From Cupriavidus sp. (GTDB lineage: Bacteria; Pseudomonadota; Gammaproteobacteria; Burkholderiales; Burkholderiaceae): DNA of 64,000 nucleotides. The notes below the pieces were generated by a model. It saw only the letters and a program-made list of their open reading frames with translations, did no database searches and was not told where the DNA came from. Made by a program: the position numbers and the translations under genes. Shown here in pieces: positions 40,760 through 50,608 of the stretch (position 1 is the stretch's first letter; each line of letters begins with the position of its first letter). The DNA is taken from contig JAPSLC010000018.1 of assembly GCA_031181345.1 (NCBI GenBank), positions 18,926 to 82,925 on the forward strand, in the 5' to 3' direction.

Positions 40760-43009
40760 TCAAGTCGCGCCGGTCGCGTCCAGCTTGCGCTTGCGGGCAC
40801 CGGCGGGCGGCAGCTCCTCGTGCCGCAGCGCCTCGATGGCGGACGTCACGACCTGAATCCACGGCTCGGGACTGGCGCGCAAGACGATGAAATCCCGAAC
40901 GTATTGCAACGCCGAGGCCTGCAGCCGGATCGGAATCGAGGTCACCATTGGCCAAACGTCGTCGAGCACGTCGATCGGCAGGTGGCCGCGCTTGGCCACC
41001 GCGGCGCAGGCCCTGGTGACGAGGGCGGCCTTGTACGCGACGTTTCGCGTGGAGAACTGCCGGATTTGGCGCAGCGTCCAGCGGAGGGTATCGATGTCGT
41101 CGTCCGACGCTGCGATCTCCTCGAGCAGGGGGCCGACGACGCTGGTCGGAAGCGAGGACAGTGCCCGCGACGCAAGCGCTCTCGCGTGCGCAGCGCTCTC
41201 CGGCCATGTGGAAAGCTCGCTGTCGCCCGGCCCGAGCGGTACGCCGCCCGCATTGCCCGACACGTCCTCCATGAGGCCGTGGCGCGTCGCCAGCGTGAGG
41301 ATGACCGACCGGAGTGCCGGCGTCTTGACCTCGGCCGGCAAGTTGACGATCAACGTGACGATGTTCGTCCATAGTCCCGGATCGCCATAGACATAGTCGT
41401 GGTCCTCCATCAGCTTGGACAAGAAAGCCGCACGGTCCGCTGACGGCAGTGTCGCTGCCAATCGGACCAACTTTTCGGTGCATTGAACGCTGTCGTCGAT
41501 TTGCGAGCCGACCGCCGCCAATGCCAGGGCTGGAGCCAGCCTCGCTTCGGCAGGAAATCGGATCACGCGCTCGAACAGCATGTTCCATAGCACGGGTTCC
41601 CTTGCTCCACCGGCGTTGTGGTGCTCGGCGACGTACGTCTCGAATTCCGCTTCGATCAGCAAAGCCAGTGCCTGCAGGGGCAGGGCCTGGAATTCCAAAG
41701 GCAGTCCGTCGGTCGCCTGCAGGCCAGCGCGCCAATATTGGTAGCGTTCCTCATCGCTGAGCCGATGGTCCGCCAGCAAGCGGATCGTGCCTTGCAGCAC
41801 ACGGGCTCGGTCGCGCCCTGTGAACGCGGCAGTGCGCTGCATCAAGGCGCTGAAGAATTCATTTCGATCCCATATCGCTGGCCGATTCCATCTCACCGGC
41901 CGGCCATGCAGCGCATCGAGAAGCGTACAGACCACGTCTGCAACGTTCTCGGTGTCGTTCGATGGCGGCACCAGCGCATTCACCATCCTTTGCCATGCCG
42001 GAACCGTGCCGGGCTGCTGCGCGGCAGTGTCGTGGCATGCGAGCTCGTAGCAGGGATACTGCGCCATTGGCTTGACCAGGACTCGCCGCAACGAATCCGG
42101 CAATCCGGACAACAGATTCAATAGATGCTCCCATCGCTGGCGCCGTGGTGTCAGGCAATCGTCGGCGCCCTCGTCATCAGCCCCCAATGTGGTCGATACC
42201 GTCGACAACAACTTCAGGGCATACAGCTGCAACACACCGGCGCTGTTGGGCCGTAGCAGCCTTTCGGTCAACGCCACGGCATCATCCAGCAGCGCGAACC
42301 AGAGTACGCGGTCGGCCGCCGACACCGCCGTCAGCAGCGCGTGGAGCAGCGCGGCCGCGCCACCGTCGGGCAGTCGGCGCGCGAGCCATCGCCATTGATC
42401 GACCGAAAGCTGGCGTACGCCCGCATCGCCCGCTATGCCGAGCCACTGTATCAACAGGTCAGGGCCGGAGGGGGGGTGCAGGATCCGCGCGAGCGGTGGC
42501 AGTTGTGTTGGTGCCCCGCGTCGCAAGCCGGCTGGCAACCGATGACGCCAGCTTTCCCAGTCGAGTTGCAGCACCAGCTGTTCGCGCGAGCCCGGAGGGG
42601 CCAGCTTGTCCAGCGCCGGCTGCAAGTCCGGTAGCAGTGACGGATGAAGTTGGTGGCGCTGCTTGCCGAGTTGCCGCGTCAGTCGTAGGCGTTCGGCAGG
42701 CCTGACGTTGAGAATGCGCCCGGTGATATTGGCGAACTCGCGCGACGTCACCACATTGCCAATATCCCGCTCCAGGCGGATGCACTGCAAGGTATCCTGC
42801 AGCAGCCCATCGAAGCGTTTGGACGTCTCGGCGAGCGCGAGGGTCGCGCGCTTGTCCAGCCGCCTGGTAATGTCGGTCAGCAGTTCATTCGGCAACGTGT
42901 CAAGCCGCGAGCCGAGACCGGGCGCGGGGTGATTGTCGTTGGCCCATGGGTGGATCGGTTGGGGTGAGCCCCAATGAGCGGGGAACAGAGAGAGTGTGTC
43001 GAAGGGCAT
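40760..43009 (-). CDS. F-box-like / helical-repeat protein A (paralog family; effector candidate)
   Basis: Start MPFDTLSLFPAHW (ORF open to 43057); F-box-like LDTLPNELLTDITRRLDKRATLALAETSKRFDGLLQDTL (about 42781-42904); repeats LWNMLFERVIRFPAEARLAPALALA, LWTNIVTLIVNLPAEVKTPALRSVIL; basic tail ARKRKLDATGAT. Confidence 0.8.
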   Translation of the reverse strand: MPFDTLSLFPAHWGSPQPIHPWANDNHPAPGLGSRLDTLPNELLTDITRRLDKRATLALAETSKRFDGLLQDTLQCIRLERDIGNVVTSREFANITGRILNVRPAERLRLTRQLGKQRHQLHPSLLPDLQPALDKLAPPGSREQLVLQLDWESWRHRLPAGLRRGAPTQLPPLARILHPPSGPDLLIQWLGIAGDAGVRQLSVDQWRWLARRLPDGGAAALLHALLTAVSAADRVLWFALLDDAVALTERLLRPNSAGVLQLYALKLLSTVSTTLGADDEGADDCLTPRRQRWEHLLNLLSGLPDSLRRVLVKPMAQYPCYELACHDTAAQQPGTVPAWQRMVNALVPPSNDTENVADVVCTLLDALHGRPVRWNRPAIWDRNEFFSALMQRTAAFTGRDRARVLQGTIRLLADHRLSDEERYQYWRAGLQATDGLPLEFQALPLQALALLIEAEFETYVAEHHNAGGAREPVLWNMLFERVIRFPAEARLAPALALAAVGSQIDDSVQCTEKLVRLAATLPSADRAAFLSKLMEDHDYVYGDPGLWTNIVTLIVNLPAEVKTPALRSVILTLATRHGLMEDVSGNAGGVPLGPGDSELSTWPESAAHARALASRALSSLPTSVVGPLLEEIAASDDDIDTLRWTLRQIRQFSTRNVAYKAALVTRACAAVAKRGHLPIDVLDDVWPMVTSIPIRLQASALQYVRDFIVLRASPEPWIQVVTSAIEALRHEELPPAGARKRKLDATGAT

Positions 43010-43093
43010 GGCGCGGGCTGCAGCGCAGCGTGATGGAAAAGCGGGTGAAGGGAACATCCGGATTGGCCCACGGCATGTGGCCGGACGGGTGGC

Positions 43094-45304
43094 TCATGCC
43101 GGAGCGTCCTTGCGCTTCCGTGGCGTGGTCTGCAACCGATCGGCATCCGGCAGAGTCGCCAGTTGGCCCCGCAACGCCAACTGGACGTAATCCAGGCCCG
43201 CCCATGCAGCCGCGGCGTCGGCAAGGTAATGCAGCGCGGAACCGCGTAGCTCTGGCGGGAGTCTGCGCACAGCCGCTTCGGCATCCACCACCAAGAGTGG
43301 GTCCATGTCGACTGTCCGACGATCCGCGAGGGTGGCGCATATTCGCGTGAGCAAGACGGCCCGATCGAAGGCGGCAATCCGCTGAACTTCTTGCAGCAGC
43401 CAGCGAAGGACCTTGGTGTCCCGCCTGTGGCGGCTGGCGACAAGGTCCGATAGCGTCGCCACGACCTTCGGCTGCGGCAACAGCTGCAGCGCCGCCGATG
43501 CTTGATGCAGGGCTTGCGCCTGGTCCCGCGGCCACTGGCCGAGCGGCATGTCGGCGCCGGCGATCTGCGCCGACATGCCGGCGCCGAAGCTGCCCTCGGA
43601 GACGCCGCGCATGAGCCGATGGATCAGTGCGGCCAACGCCGTCGGTCGATGTTCGGTCTCGAGCTCGATGATCAGGCTGACCAACTGGGGCCAGATTGCC
43701 GCCGGTACCGGTTCCGTCCCATTGCTGCCCGTCGTCATCGCGGCAAGCAGCTTGGCGCGATCCACCGAACGCAGCGTCTTCGACAACGCCAGCAGCTCGA
43801 CGCCGGCGTCAACCAGCCGAGGTACGTTGGCGCCGCTGTGGACAAGACGCAGCGCAGCCTGCAGCCGCATCGCCTCCGGCAGGGCCATCGTGCGGGACAG
43901 GAGGGTGTGCCAGCGGACCGGCCCGGTGGGTTCTGCGTCGTTCTTCTCGTTCTCGAGTATCGTCGGCAAGCTTTCGGCCAAGGCCGGGAGCACGCGGGCC
44001 TGGCAGGCAGGCGGGGTGCCGCGGGAAGCGTCAAGGATGGCGTTCCAGAAGGGCTCGAACTTCCCGGTGCCGTCGGCGGTCTCCCACATCAGGACCTGCT
44101 CGAGCACACGTGCGCACATGTCGACCGGCAGGCGCGAGGCTTTCGTCACCAGGTCGGTCAGCATCGGCAGCCTTCGTTCCACGTGGCTGGCATAGGTGCT
44201 GTCCATGCCGACGGCCATGGCGCCGAGAACGTCCGCGATTCCGTCCTCCGACAGCAGCGCAAAGGCAGTGTCGCGCAGCGCCTTCCACGCCGGCGTGTCG
44301 GGTGGGAGCTCTTCCGGCGCGAAGTCCCCCGCGCATAACTCGATGTTCGGGTAGTGTCCCAGCGAGACCAGCACCGGGCGGCATTGCGCTTCCGGCAAGC
44401 ACTGCGCGAGCCGGAGCACCTTGTCCCATACCCGCCGCTTGAGCGGCGATTGACAGGCATTGGCGGCGGTCGCCTTGCCCGCGGCAACCAGCAACGCGAC
44501 ATGCTGGTCGTTCCCGGGCGGGCCCCAGCCCATCGCCATCGAGAGGGCAAGCTCGATCGTGGCTTCCCAGTATTCCTCGTTCAAGACGTCGTTCACGTGC
44601 TCGATCAACGCGCACAGAACCTGCCGTGCGTCGGATGGAGGCAGGGCGGCGACCGCTTGTTCCCACCGTGGCAACGGATAGGTCGTCACGCCTCGGTCCA
44701 GACCGTGGGCCAACGGCATCCACTTGACCAACAGACGGGCGCGCTGCGCCGGCGGCAGCTCCAGAATGACCTCCAGCGGCGGCAACTGAACAGGTATCGC
44801 GCAAGGGATATGCCGTTTGCCCAGGCGTTCCGCGTCGAGCTTGGCTTCCAGGCGACCGCGATGGTCGTTGTGCCACAGCGCTTCGACTGCGTCTCGGACG
44901 CGGCCGTGCAGCACGGGATGCAGCACGGCGAGCTGCAGCGTCAGGGCTCGGATCAGTGGTGGCCGCAGATTCGTGGGCAGGGCCTCGATCGCAGGGATGA
45001 CCTCGAGAACCCCGCTGGCCGACACAATGGAGTCAACGCGTGTCGACAAACGGGCGGCTTTGGCGAGGCCGGCCTCGAGCACGGCGTGCATCTGCCGGCA
45101 GGTTCTGCTCAGTGCCAGCACTGCCGGGTTGTCCAGCTTCTCGGCGACCTGGAGCACGACCCAGTTGGGAAGGCCGCTCAATTGAATCGCCATCGGGGCT
45201 GCGCCGCAGGCCGTTGCTTCCCCGGTCTGCTTCGGTGCAAGGGGAGGCGCGGCGATAGCGGACCAGGTCCGTGTCGGATTGGAAGTCAGGGAATCAAATG
45301 GCAT
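43094..45304 (-). CDS. F-box-like / helical-repeat protein B (paralog family)
   Basis: MPFDSLTSNPTRTW...; F-box-like LSGLPNWVVLQVAEKLDNPAVLALSRTCRQMHAVLEAGL (about 45058-45181); repeats VWDKVLRLAQCLPEAQCRPVLVSLG, RWHTLLSRTMALPEAMRLQAALRLV; tail TPRKRKDAPA. Confidence 0.8.
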   Translation of the reverse strand: MPFDSLTSNPTRTWSAIAAPPLAPKQTGEATACGAAPMAIQLSGLPNWVVLQVAEKLDNPAVLALSRTCRQMHAVLEAGLAKAARLSTRVDSIVSASGVLEVIPAIEALPTNLRPPLIRALTLQLAVLHPVLHGRVRDAVEALWHNDHRGRLEAKLDAERLGKRHIPCAIPVQLPPLEVILELPPAQRARLLVKWMPLAHGLDRGVTTYPLPRWEQAVAALPPSDARQVLCALIEHVNDVLNEEYWEATIELALSMAMGWGPPGNDQHVALLVAAGKATAANACQSPLKRRVWDKVLRLAQCLPEAQCRPVLVSLGHYPNIELCAGDFAPEELPPDTPAWKALRDTAFALLSEDGIADVLGAMAVGMDSTYASHVERRLPMLTDLVTKASRLPVDMCARVLEQVLMWETADGTGKFEPFWNAILDASRGTPPACQARVLPALAESLPTILENEKNDAEPTGPVRWHTLLSRTMALPEAMRLQAALRLVHSGANVPRLVDAGVELLALSKTLRSVDRAKLLAAMTTGSNGTEPVPAAIWPQLVSLIIELETEHRPTALAALIHRLMRGVSEGSFGAGMSAQIAGADMPLGQWPRDQAQALHQASAALQLLPQPKVVATLSDLVASRHRRDTKVLRWLLQEVQRIAAFDRAVLLTRICATLADRRTVDMDPLLVVDAEAAVRRLPPELRGSALHYLADAAAAWAGLDYVQLALRGQLATLPDADRLQTTPRKRKDAPA

Positions 45305-45307
45305 GGC

Positions 45308-46831
45308 TCATTGCCCGGATTCGAGCCGCTCGATGTGCTCCACCGGCGGCAGCTCAGCCAGAAGGGTGTCGAGGTGCGCCTTGACCTGGCCCTCGCCGAC
45401 GAAGCGGGCGCACAGGTCGACGAGGTAGAGCAGCGCGGAAGCGCGCGCCTCCAATGGCAATGCGACGACAGCGGTGTGCAATCGCGGAAGCAGGGCGCGA
45501 GCGTCCTTGTCGTTGGGACACGCCTGCGCTGTCACCCGCGCGATCTGTGTCACCACATGGATGCCATGGCGGTGAATCGGTGCGAGCTTCAGCGCCTCTT
45601 CGAGCAGCCAGCGGACCTTGGGCAGGTTCCACGGGAGCAATTCCCTGGTGTCGTTGCAGCTGGTCGCCGACGTGGAAAGCATCCCGAGTACCGCCCCACG
45701 GTCCGCCAGCCCGAGCCCGCTGAGCATGTCGGACAGCGCGGCGAGCGCGCCTTGAACGCTGCGCGGCCTCTCCGCCAGCAACGGATCACCGGGGTCGCGA
45801 ACCGAATCGACCTGCGCGTTCCGGCGGTCGTCGTCTTCATCGGTATAGCGAAACAGATAACCTGCGAGCGACATGGCCGGCTTGCCGCGCAGATGCCGTG
45901 GCAGGTCATCGAGCATCAGGGCGTGCTGACGCCAGAGCGCCGGGTCAACGCCACAGGTAACGGTCATGGCGTCGCACAGCTGTGCGCATATTTCGAGTGG
46001 CAGTGGCTGCGCGATGCGGACCAGCATGCTTCGGCGCGCGAGCGAATATCTGGCGATATGGACTTCGGCCAGCTGTAGCAAGGCATCCTGCATGGCGTGA
46101 GGATCCCCCATCGCGTCGATGCGTTGACACAACGCATCCCAACGGCCGCACCACGCTTCGTCGTCGAATTCCGCGCTCTCGTAGAGCGACTTCGCCAGCT
46201 TGCGATGCAGCTCGCAGGCGTCCTGCGGGCCAGCACGGTCCGAAGCCTGGAAACCCTCATCCCACAGCGCCGCGCTCACTTCTTCATGGCTGGGATTGGC
46301 ATCGAGCATCTCGATGAGCAGCTTGATGCCCCACTCATCGGGCAGGATACGAACCACGGGCACCAGCACACCGAACATGACCCAATCGCAGTTCAGGTCC
46401 TCGACTTCGTTCCAGACCCGATGCGCCAGCGTGGCGAGCACCGATACGACGTCCGCGGGGGCGAACTCCGACTGGACGTAGTCGACGTAGGCGCGCCAGC
46501 GCGGAGCCAGCACGTTGGCGCCACCTTCGTGGACGTAGAGGTTCTCGTCGCTGGCATCCATGGCCATGCTCCCCAGCGCTTCGGGCTGGGCGTTCGGTGG
46601 GAGGCGGCGCGCCGACTGGAACAATTCGTCCCAGCGTGCCTGCGGCACGGCCGGATCCTGGTCGGCATCCACGTGGAGCAAGATTTCTACCGGAACGTCT
46701 TGCAACTGCAATGCATGCCGGGAGTACCCGGCGCTCGGCACGAAGCCAGGCGAAGGCAAGGCCGGCGATCCAGCAGGCGGGGTCGCGCCGGACGGGCGGG
46801 GCGGTGCGGGAAAGACGGGATCGAGCGGCAT
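45308..46831 (-). CDS. Helical-repeat protein C (paralog family; truncated F-box remnant)
   Basis: MPLDPVFPAP...HALQLQDVPVEILLHV then jumps to ARWDELFQSARRLPPNAQPEALG; C-terminal VRWLLEEALKLAPIHRHGIHVVTQ homologous to D; no RKRK tail. Confidence 0.75.
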   Translation of the reverse strand: MPLDPVFPAPPRPSGATPPAGSPALPSPGFVPSAGYSRHALQLQDVPVEILLHVDADQDPAVPQARWDELFQSARRLPPNAQPEALGSMAMDASDENLYVHEGGANVLAPRWRAYVDYVQSEFAPADVVSVLATLAHRVWNEVEDLNCDWVMFGVLVPVVRILPDEWGIKLLIEMLDANPSHEEVSAALWDEGFQASDRAGPQDACELHRKLAKSLYESAEFDDEAWCGRWDALCQRIDAMGDPHAMQDALLQLAEVHIARYSLARRSMLVRIAQPLPLEICAQLCDAMTVTCGVDPALWRQHALMLDDLPRHLRGKPAMSLAGYLFRYTDEDDDRRNAQVDSVRDPGDPLLAERPRSVQGALAALSDMLSGLGLADRGAVLGMLSTSATSCNDTRELLPWNLPKVRWLLEEALKLAPIHRHGIHVVTQIARVTAQACPNDKDARALLPRLHTAVVALPLEARASALLYLVDLCARFVGEGQVKAHLDTLLAELPPVEHIERLESGQ

Positions 46832-47093
46832 TGAGGATGGCTCCGTGGGAAGGAAATGGGCTGGCAAGCATGCGTTGGCCCGCTGGTGGCCAGGGGTCTC
46901 GCCGGGGTACCGCGTCAACGGAAACGAGCGATGGACGCGGATGGGTGGCCGGGCTCGCAGGCCGATGCCAGCGGTGTCGCGGGGCATCTGGCGCGATAAG
47001 CGGGACCGTAAACAGGACATGCGCTCCGGTCTTTCGGTGGGGACCGCCAAGCTAAGGAAATGGCTTGCGCCCACGCCAGTGCGTCGCCATCCC

Positions 47094-47120
47094 GAAAGAA
47101 CTGGCGAGGAATGCCGTTAA
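47094..47120 (+). promoter_or_regulatory. Predicted FliA promoter GAAAGAAC-N11-GCCGTTAA upstream of flhB
   Basis: Conserved with 53011-53037; -10 identical to the flgM promoter -10. Confidence 0.5.
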
Positions 47121-47174
47121 CTCCCATACACCGCCGTTTTGCCCGGCGTGCGCGGCCACGCCCCCCGCTTGATC

Positions 47175-47239
47175 GCCCAAATAGCGCCGCAATCCCCCAT
47201 CTATTCCCCCTAATAGTCCGGGCACCCCGCTCGGATAAT
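47175..47239 (+). promoter_or_regulatory. Predicted FlhDC-dependent class II promoter of flhB (AAATAGCG ... CTATTC-N27-GATAAT)
   Basis: AAATAGCG half-site at 47179, CTATTCCCCCTAATAG at 47201, -10 GATAAT at 47234; same architecture before flhF. Confidence 0.6.
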
Positions 47240-47283
47240 CGACCCCGTCGAAGGGCGGCATGCCGCTTCGCCCCGGAGCGGCC

Positions 47284-48426
47284 ATGTCCGAAGAAAGCGA
47301 TCTCGAGAAAACCGAACCCGCCTCACCCCGGCGCCTGGAAAAGGCGCGCGAGGAAGGGCAGGTGGTGCGTTCGCGCGAGCTCGGCACCTTCGTGATGTTG
47401 ATGGCCGGCGTGGCCGGCCTGTGGGGGCTGGGCGGCATGCTGGGCCGCAAGCTCGATACCGTGATGCGCGCCGCGCTCTCGTTCGAGCCCGCCGTGGCGC
47501 ACGATCCGGCCCGCATGCTGGCCGGCTTCGCGCAACTGGTATGGGAATCGCTGCTGGGCGTACTGCCCTTGCTGCTGCTGTTTGCCGCCGCGGCGCTGCT
47601 GGCGCCGATGGTGCTGGGCGGGTGGCTGTTCTCGACCAAGTCGCTGATGCCCGATTTCTCGCGGCTGTCCCCGCTCAAGGGGCTGGGGCGGCTGTTCTCC
47701 GCGCAGTCGCTGGTCGAGCTGACCAAGGCCATCGCCAAGTCGCTGCTGGTGGGCGGCGTGGGCTTCTGGGTGCTGTGGCGCCATCTGCCGGACGCCGTGG
47801 CGCTGATGAACGCGCCGGTGCAGGAGGCGCTGCTGCGCCTGCTCGAACTGGTGCTGCTGTGCTGCGCGCTGGCCGCCGGCTCGCTGCTGCTGGTGGCGGC
47901 GATCGATGTGCCCTGGCAGTTCTTCGATTACTTCAAGAAGCTGCGCATGACCAAGGAAGAGGTCAAGCAGGAGCACAAGGAAAGCGAGGGTAACCCGCAC
48001 GTCAAGGGCCGCATCCGTCAGCTGCAGCGCCAGATGGCGCGGCGCCGGATGATGGCCGAAGTGCCGAAAGCCGACGTGGTGGTGACCAACCCCACCCATT
48101 TCGCCGTGGCGCTGCGCTACGAGGAGGGCCGCATGGGCGCGCCCCGCGTGGTCGCCAAGGGCACCGAGGAGGTGGCCGCGCGCATCCGCGAGCTGGCCGC
48201 CGAGCACCGCGTGCCGATCCTGTCGGCGCCGCCGCTGGCGCGCGCGCTGCACCGCCATGTCGAACTGGGCCACGAGATCCCGTCCGGGCTGTACACCGCC
48301 GTGGCGGAGGTGCTGGCCTGGGTCTTCCAACTGAAACACTGGCACCACGCCAACGGGCCGCTGCCCGAGGCCCCGACCGGCCTGCCGGTGCCCGATGAAC
48401 TTGCCGTACCGGAAAGCCGCGCATGA
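47284..48426 (+). CDS. flhB: Flagellar type III secretion protein FlhB
   Basis: DLEKTEPASPRRLEKAREEGQVVRSRELGTF; NPTHFAVALRYEEGRMGAPRVVAKG (NPTH). Confidence 0.96.
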   Translation: MSEESDLEKTEPASPRRLEKAREEGQVVRSRELGTFVMLMAGVAGLWGLGGMLGRKLDTVMRAALSFEPAVAHDPARMLAGFAQLVWESLLGVLPLLLLFAAAALLAPMVLGGWLFSTKSLMPDFSRLSPLKGLGRLFSAQSLVELTKAIAKSLLVGGVGFWVLWRHLPDAVALMNAPVQEALLRLLELVLLCCALAAGSLLLVAAIDVPWQFFDYFKKLRMTKEEVKQEHKESEGNPHVKGRIRQLQRQMARRRMMAEVPKADVVVTNPTHFAVALRYEEGRMGAPRVVAKGTEEVAARIRELAAEHRVPILSAPPLARALHRHVELGHEIPSGLYTAVAEVLAWVFQLKHWHHANGPLPEAPTGLPVPDELAVPESRA

Positions 48427-50510
48427 ATGCATTGAACTCGCTGTTCCGACTGCCCGGCGGGCAGTCCGCCGGCCAGCTGAAGGCACTGGCCGGGCCAGTG
48501 CTGATCGTGATGATCCTCGGCATGATGGTGCTGCCGCTGCCGCCGTTCCTGCTCGATCTGCTGTTCACCTTCAATATCGCGCTGTCGATCATGGTGCTGC
48601 TGGTCGGCATGTACACGCAGCGCCCGCTCGACTTTGCCGCGTTTCCGGCCGTGCTGCTGTTCTCCACGCTGCTGCGGCTGTCGTTGAACGTCGCCTCCAC
48701 GCGCGTGGTGCTGCTCGAGGGCCACGGCGGACCGGACGCGGCGGGCAAGGTGATCGAGGCCTTCGGCCACTTCCTGGTCGGCGGCAATTTCGCGGTCGGT
48801 ATCGTGGTGTTTGCGATCCTGGTCGTGATCAACTTCATGGTGATCACCAAGGGCGCGGGCCGCATCGCCGAGGTTGGCGCGCGCTTCATGCTGGACGCGA
48901 TGCCGGGCAAGCAGATGGCGATCGACGCGGACCTGAACGCCGGCCTGATCAACGAAGAGGGCGCGCGCAAGCGCCGCGCCGAGGTCGCGCAGGAATCCGA
49001 CTTCTACGGCGCGATGGACGGTGCCAGCAAGTTCGTGCGCGGCGACGCGATCGCCGGCCTGCTGATCATGTTCATCAACGTCTTTGCCGGCATGGTGGTC
49101 GGCATGGTGCAGCACGACCTGGACTTCTCGACCGCGGTGCGCAACTACACGCTGCTGACCATCGGCGACGGCCTGGTCGCGCAGATTCCGGCGCTGGTGA
49201 TCTCGACCGCGGCCGGTGTCATCGTCTCGCGCGTGTCGAACGACCAGGACGTCGGCGAGCAGCTGACCGGGCAGCTGTTCTCCGATCCGCGCGTGCTGTA
49301 CATCACCGGCGGCATCATTGGCCTGCTCGGCATCATTCCCGGCATGCCGCATATCGCCTTTCTGCTGCTGGCCGGGGGCCTGATCTGGTTCGGCTCCTAT
49401 GTCAGCAAGCGCAAGCTCGCGGCCAAGCAGACCGCCAAGCGAGAAGAGCGTGCGCCGGCGCTGGCCAACGAGAACACCGAGGCCACGTGGGACGACGTCA
49501 CGCTGGTCGATCCGCTCGGCATGGAGGTCGGCTACCGGCTGATCCCGCTGGTCGATCGCGCGCAGAACGGCGAGCTGCTGGGCCGGATCAAGAGCATCCG
49601 CAAGAAGGTGGCGCAGGAGGTCGGCTTCCTGGTGCCGGTGGTCCATATCCGCGACAACCTGGAGCTCAAGCCCAACGCCTACCGCATCACGCTCAAGGGC
49701 GTCGAGATCGGCTACGGCGAGGCCGTGCCGGGCCAATGGATGGCGATCGACCCGGGCCAGGTCAGCGGCACGCTGCCCGGCACGCCCACGCGCGATCCCG
49801 CCTTCGGCCTGCCGGCGGTCTGGATCGACAGCGGCATCAAAGAACAGGCGCAGGCGCTCGGCTATACCGTGGTCGACGCGAGCACCGTGGTCGCGACGCA
49901 CCTGAACCATCTGATCCATCAGCACGCGGCCGAACTGCTTGGCCGCCAGGAGGTGCAGCAGCTGCTGGACCGCATCGCCAAGGAATCGCCGAAGCTCACC
50001 GAGGACCTGGTGCCCAAGACCATCACGCTGACAGCGCTGCAGAAGGTGCTGCAGAACCTGCTGGACGAGAGCGTGCCGATCCGGGACATGCGCACCATCC
50101 TCGACGTGATTGCCGAACACGCGCCGAAGATCAGCGATCCGAACGAGCTGACCGCGCTGGTGCGCGTGGCGCTCGGCCGCGCGATCACGCAGCAGTGGTT
50201 CCCCAACGGCGCCGACCTGCAGGTGATCGGCCTCGATGCCGGCCTCGAGCGCGTGCTGTCGCAGGCGTTGAACTCCGGCGGCAGCATCGAGCCGGGCCTG
50301 GCCGATGCGCTGCTGCAGCAGGCGCAAGGCGCGGTCTCGCGCCAGGAGCAGATGGGACTCGATCCGGTGCTGCTGGTGCCGCATGCGCTGCGACCGCTGC
50401 TGTCCCGCTTCCTGCGGCGGACCATGCCGCAGCTCAGGGTGCTGTCGCATGCCGAGGTGCCGGACAACCGCAATATCCGCATCACCGCGATGATCGGCGG
50501 AGCGGGCTGA
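48423..50510 (+). CDS. flhA: Flagellar type III secretion protein FlhA
   Basis: VLPLPPFLLDLLFTFNIALSIMVLLVGMYTQRPLDFAAFPAVLLFSTLLRLSLNVASTRVVLLEGH. Confidence 0.97.
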   Translation: MNALNSLFRLPGGQSAGQLKALAGPVLIVMILGMMVLPLPPFLLDLLFTFNIALSIMVLLVGMYTQRPLDFAAFPAVLLFSTLLRLSLNVASTRVVLLEGHGGPDAAGKVIEAFGHFLVGGNFAVGIVVFAILVVINFMVITKGAGRIAEVGARFMLDAMPGKQMAIDADLNAGLINEEGARKRRAEVAQESDFYGAMDGASKFVRGDAIAGLLIMFINVFAGMVVGMVQHDLDFSTAVRNYTLLTIGDGLVAQIPALVISTAAGVIVSRVSNDQDVGEQLTGQLFSDPRVLYITGGIIGLLGIIPGMPHIAFLLLAGGLIWFGSYVSKRKLAAKQTAKREERAPALANENTEATWDDVTLVDPLGMEVGYRLIPLVDRAQNGELLGRIKSIRKKVAQEVGFLVPVVHIRDNLELKPNAYRITLKGVEIGYGEAVPGQWMAIDPGQVSGTLPGTPTRDPAFGLPAVWIDSGIKEQAQALGYTVVDASTVVATHLNHLIHQHAAELLGRQEVQQLLDRIAKESPKLTEDLVPKTITLTALQKVLQNLLDESVPIRDMRTILDVIAEHAPKISDPNELTALVRVALGRAITQQWFPNGADLQVIGLDAGLERVLSQALNSGGSIEPGLADALLQQAQGAVSRQEQMGLDPVLLVPHALRPLLSRFLRRTMPQLRVLSHAEVPDNRNIRITAMIGGAG

Positions 50511-50608
50511 GGCCGTTCAGACCGGGTCCTGCATCGGCGCGGGCGCCGTGACGCGATCAGGGCACGAAGCGCGCCGCGGTGCCGCCCCGGGCGCTGCGCA
50601 TACGGCGA

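Noticed and set aside
44354-46078. 574-aa plus-strand ORF opposite paralogs B and C
   Set aside because: The minus-strand frames share homology with A and D and with each other, so the plus-strand frame is the shadow.
48117-50450. 777-aa minus-strand ORF opposite flhA
   Set aside because: Antisense shadow; flhA motifs are unambiguous on the plus strand.
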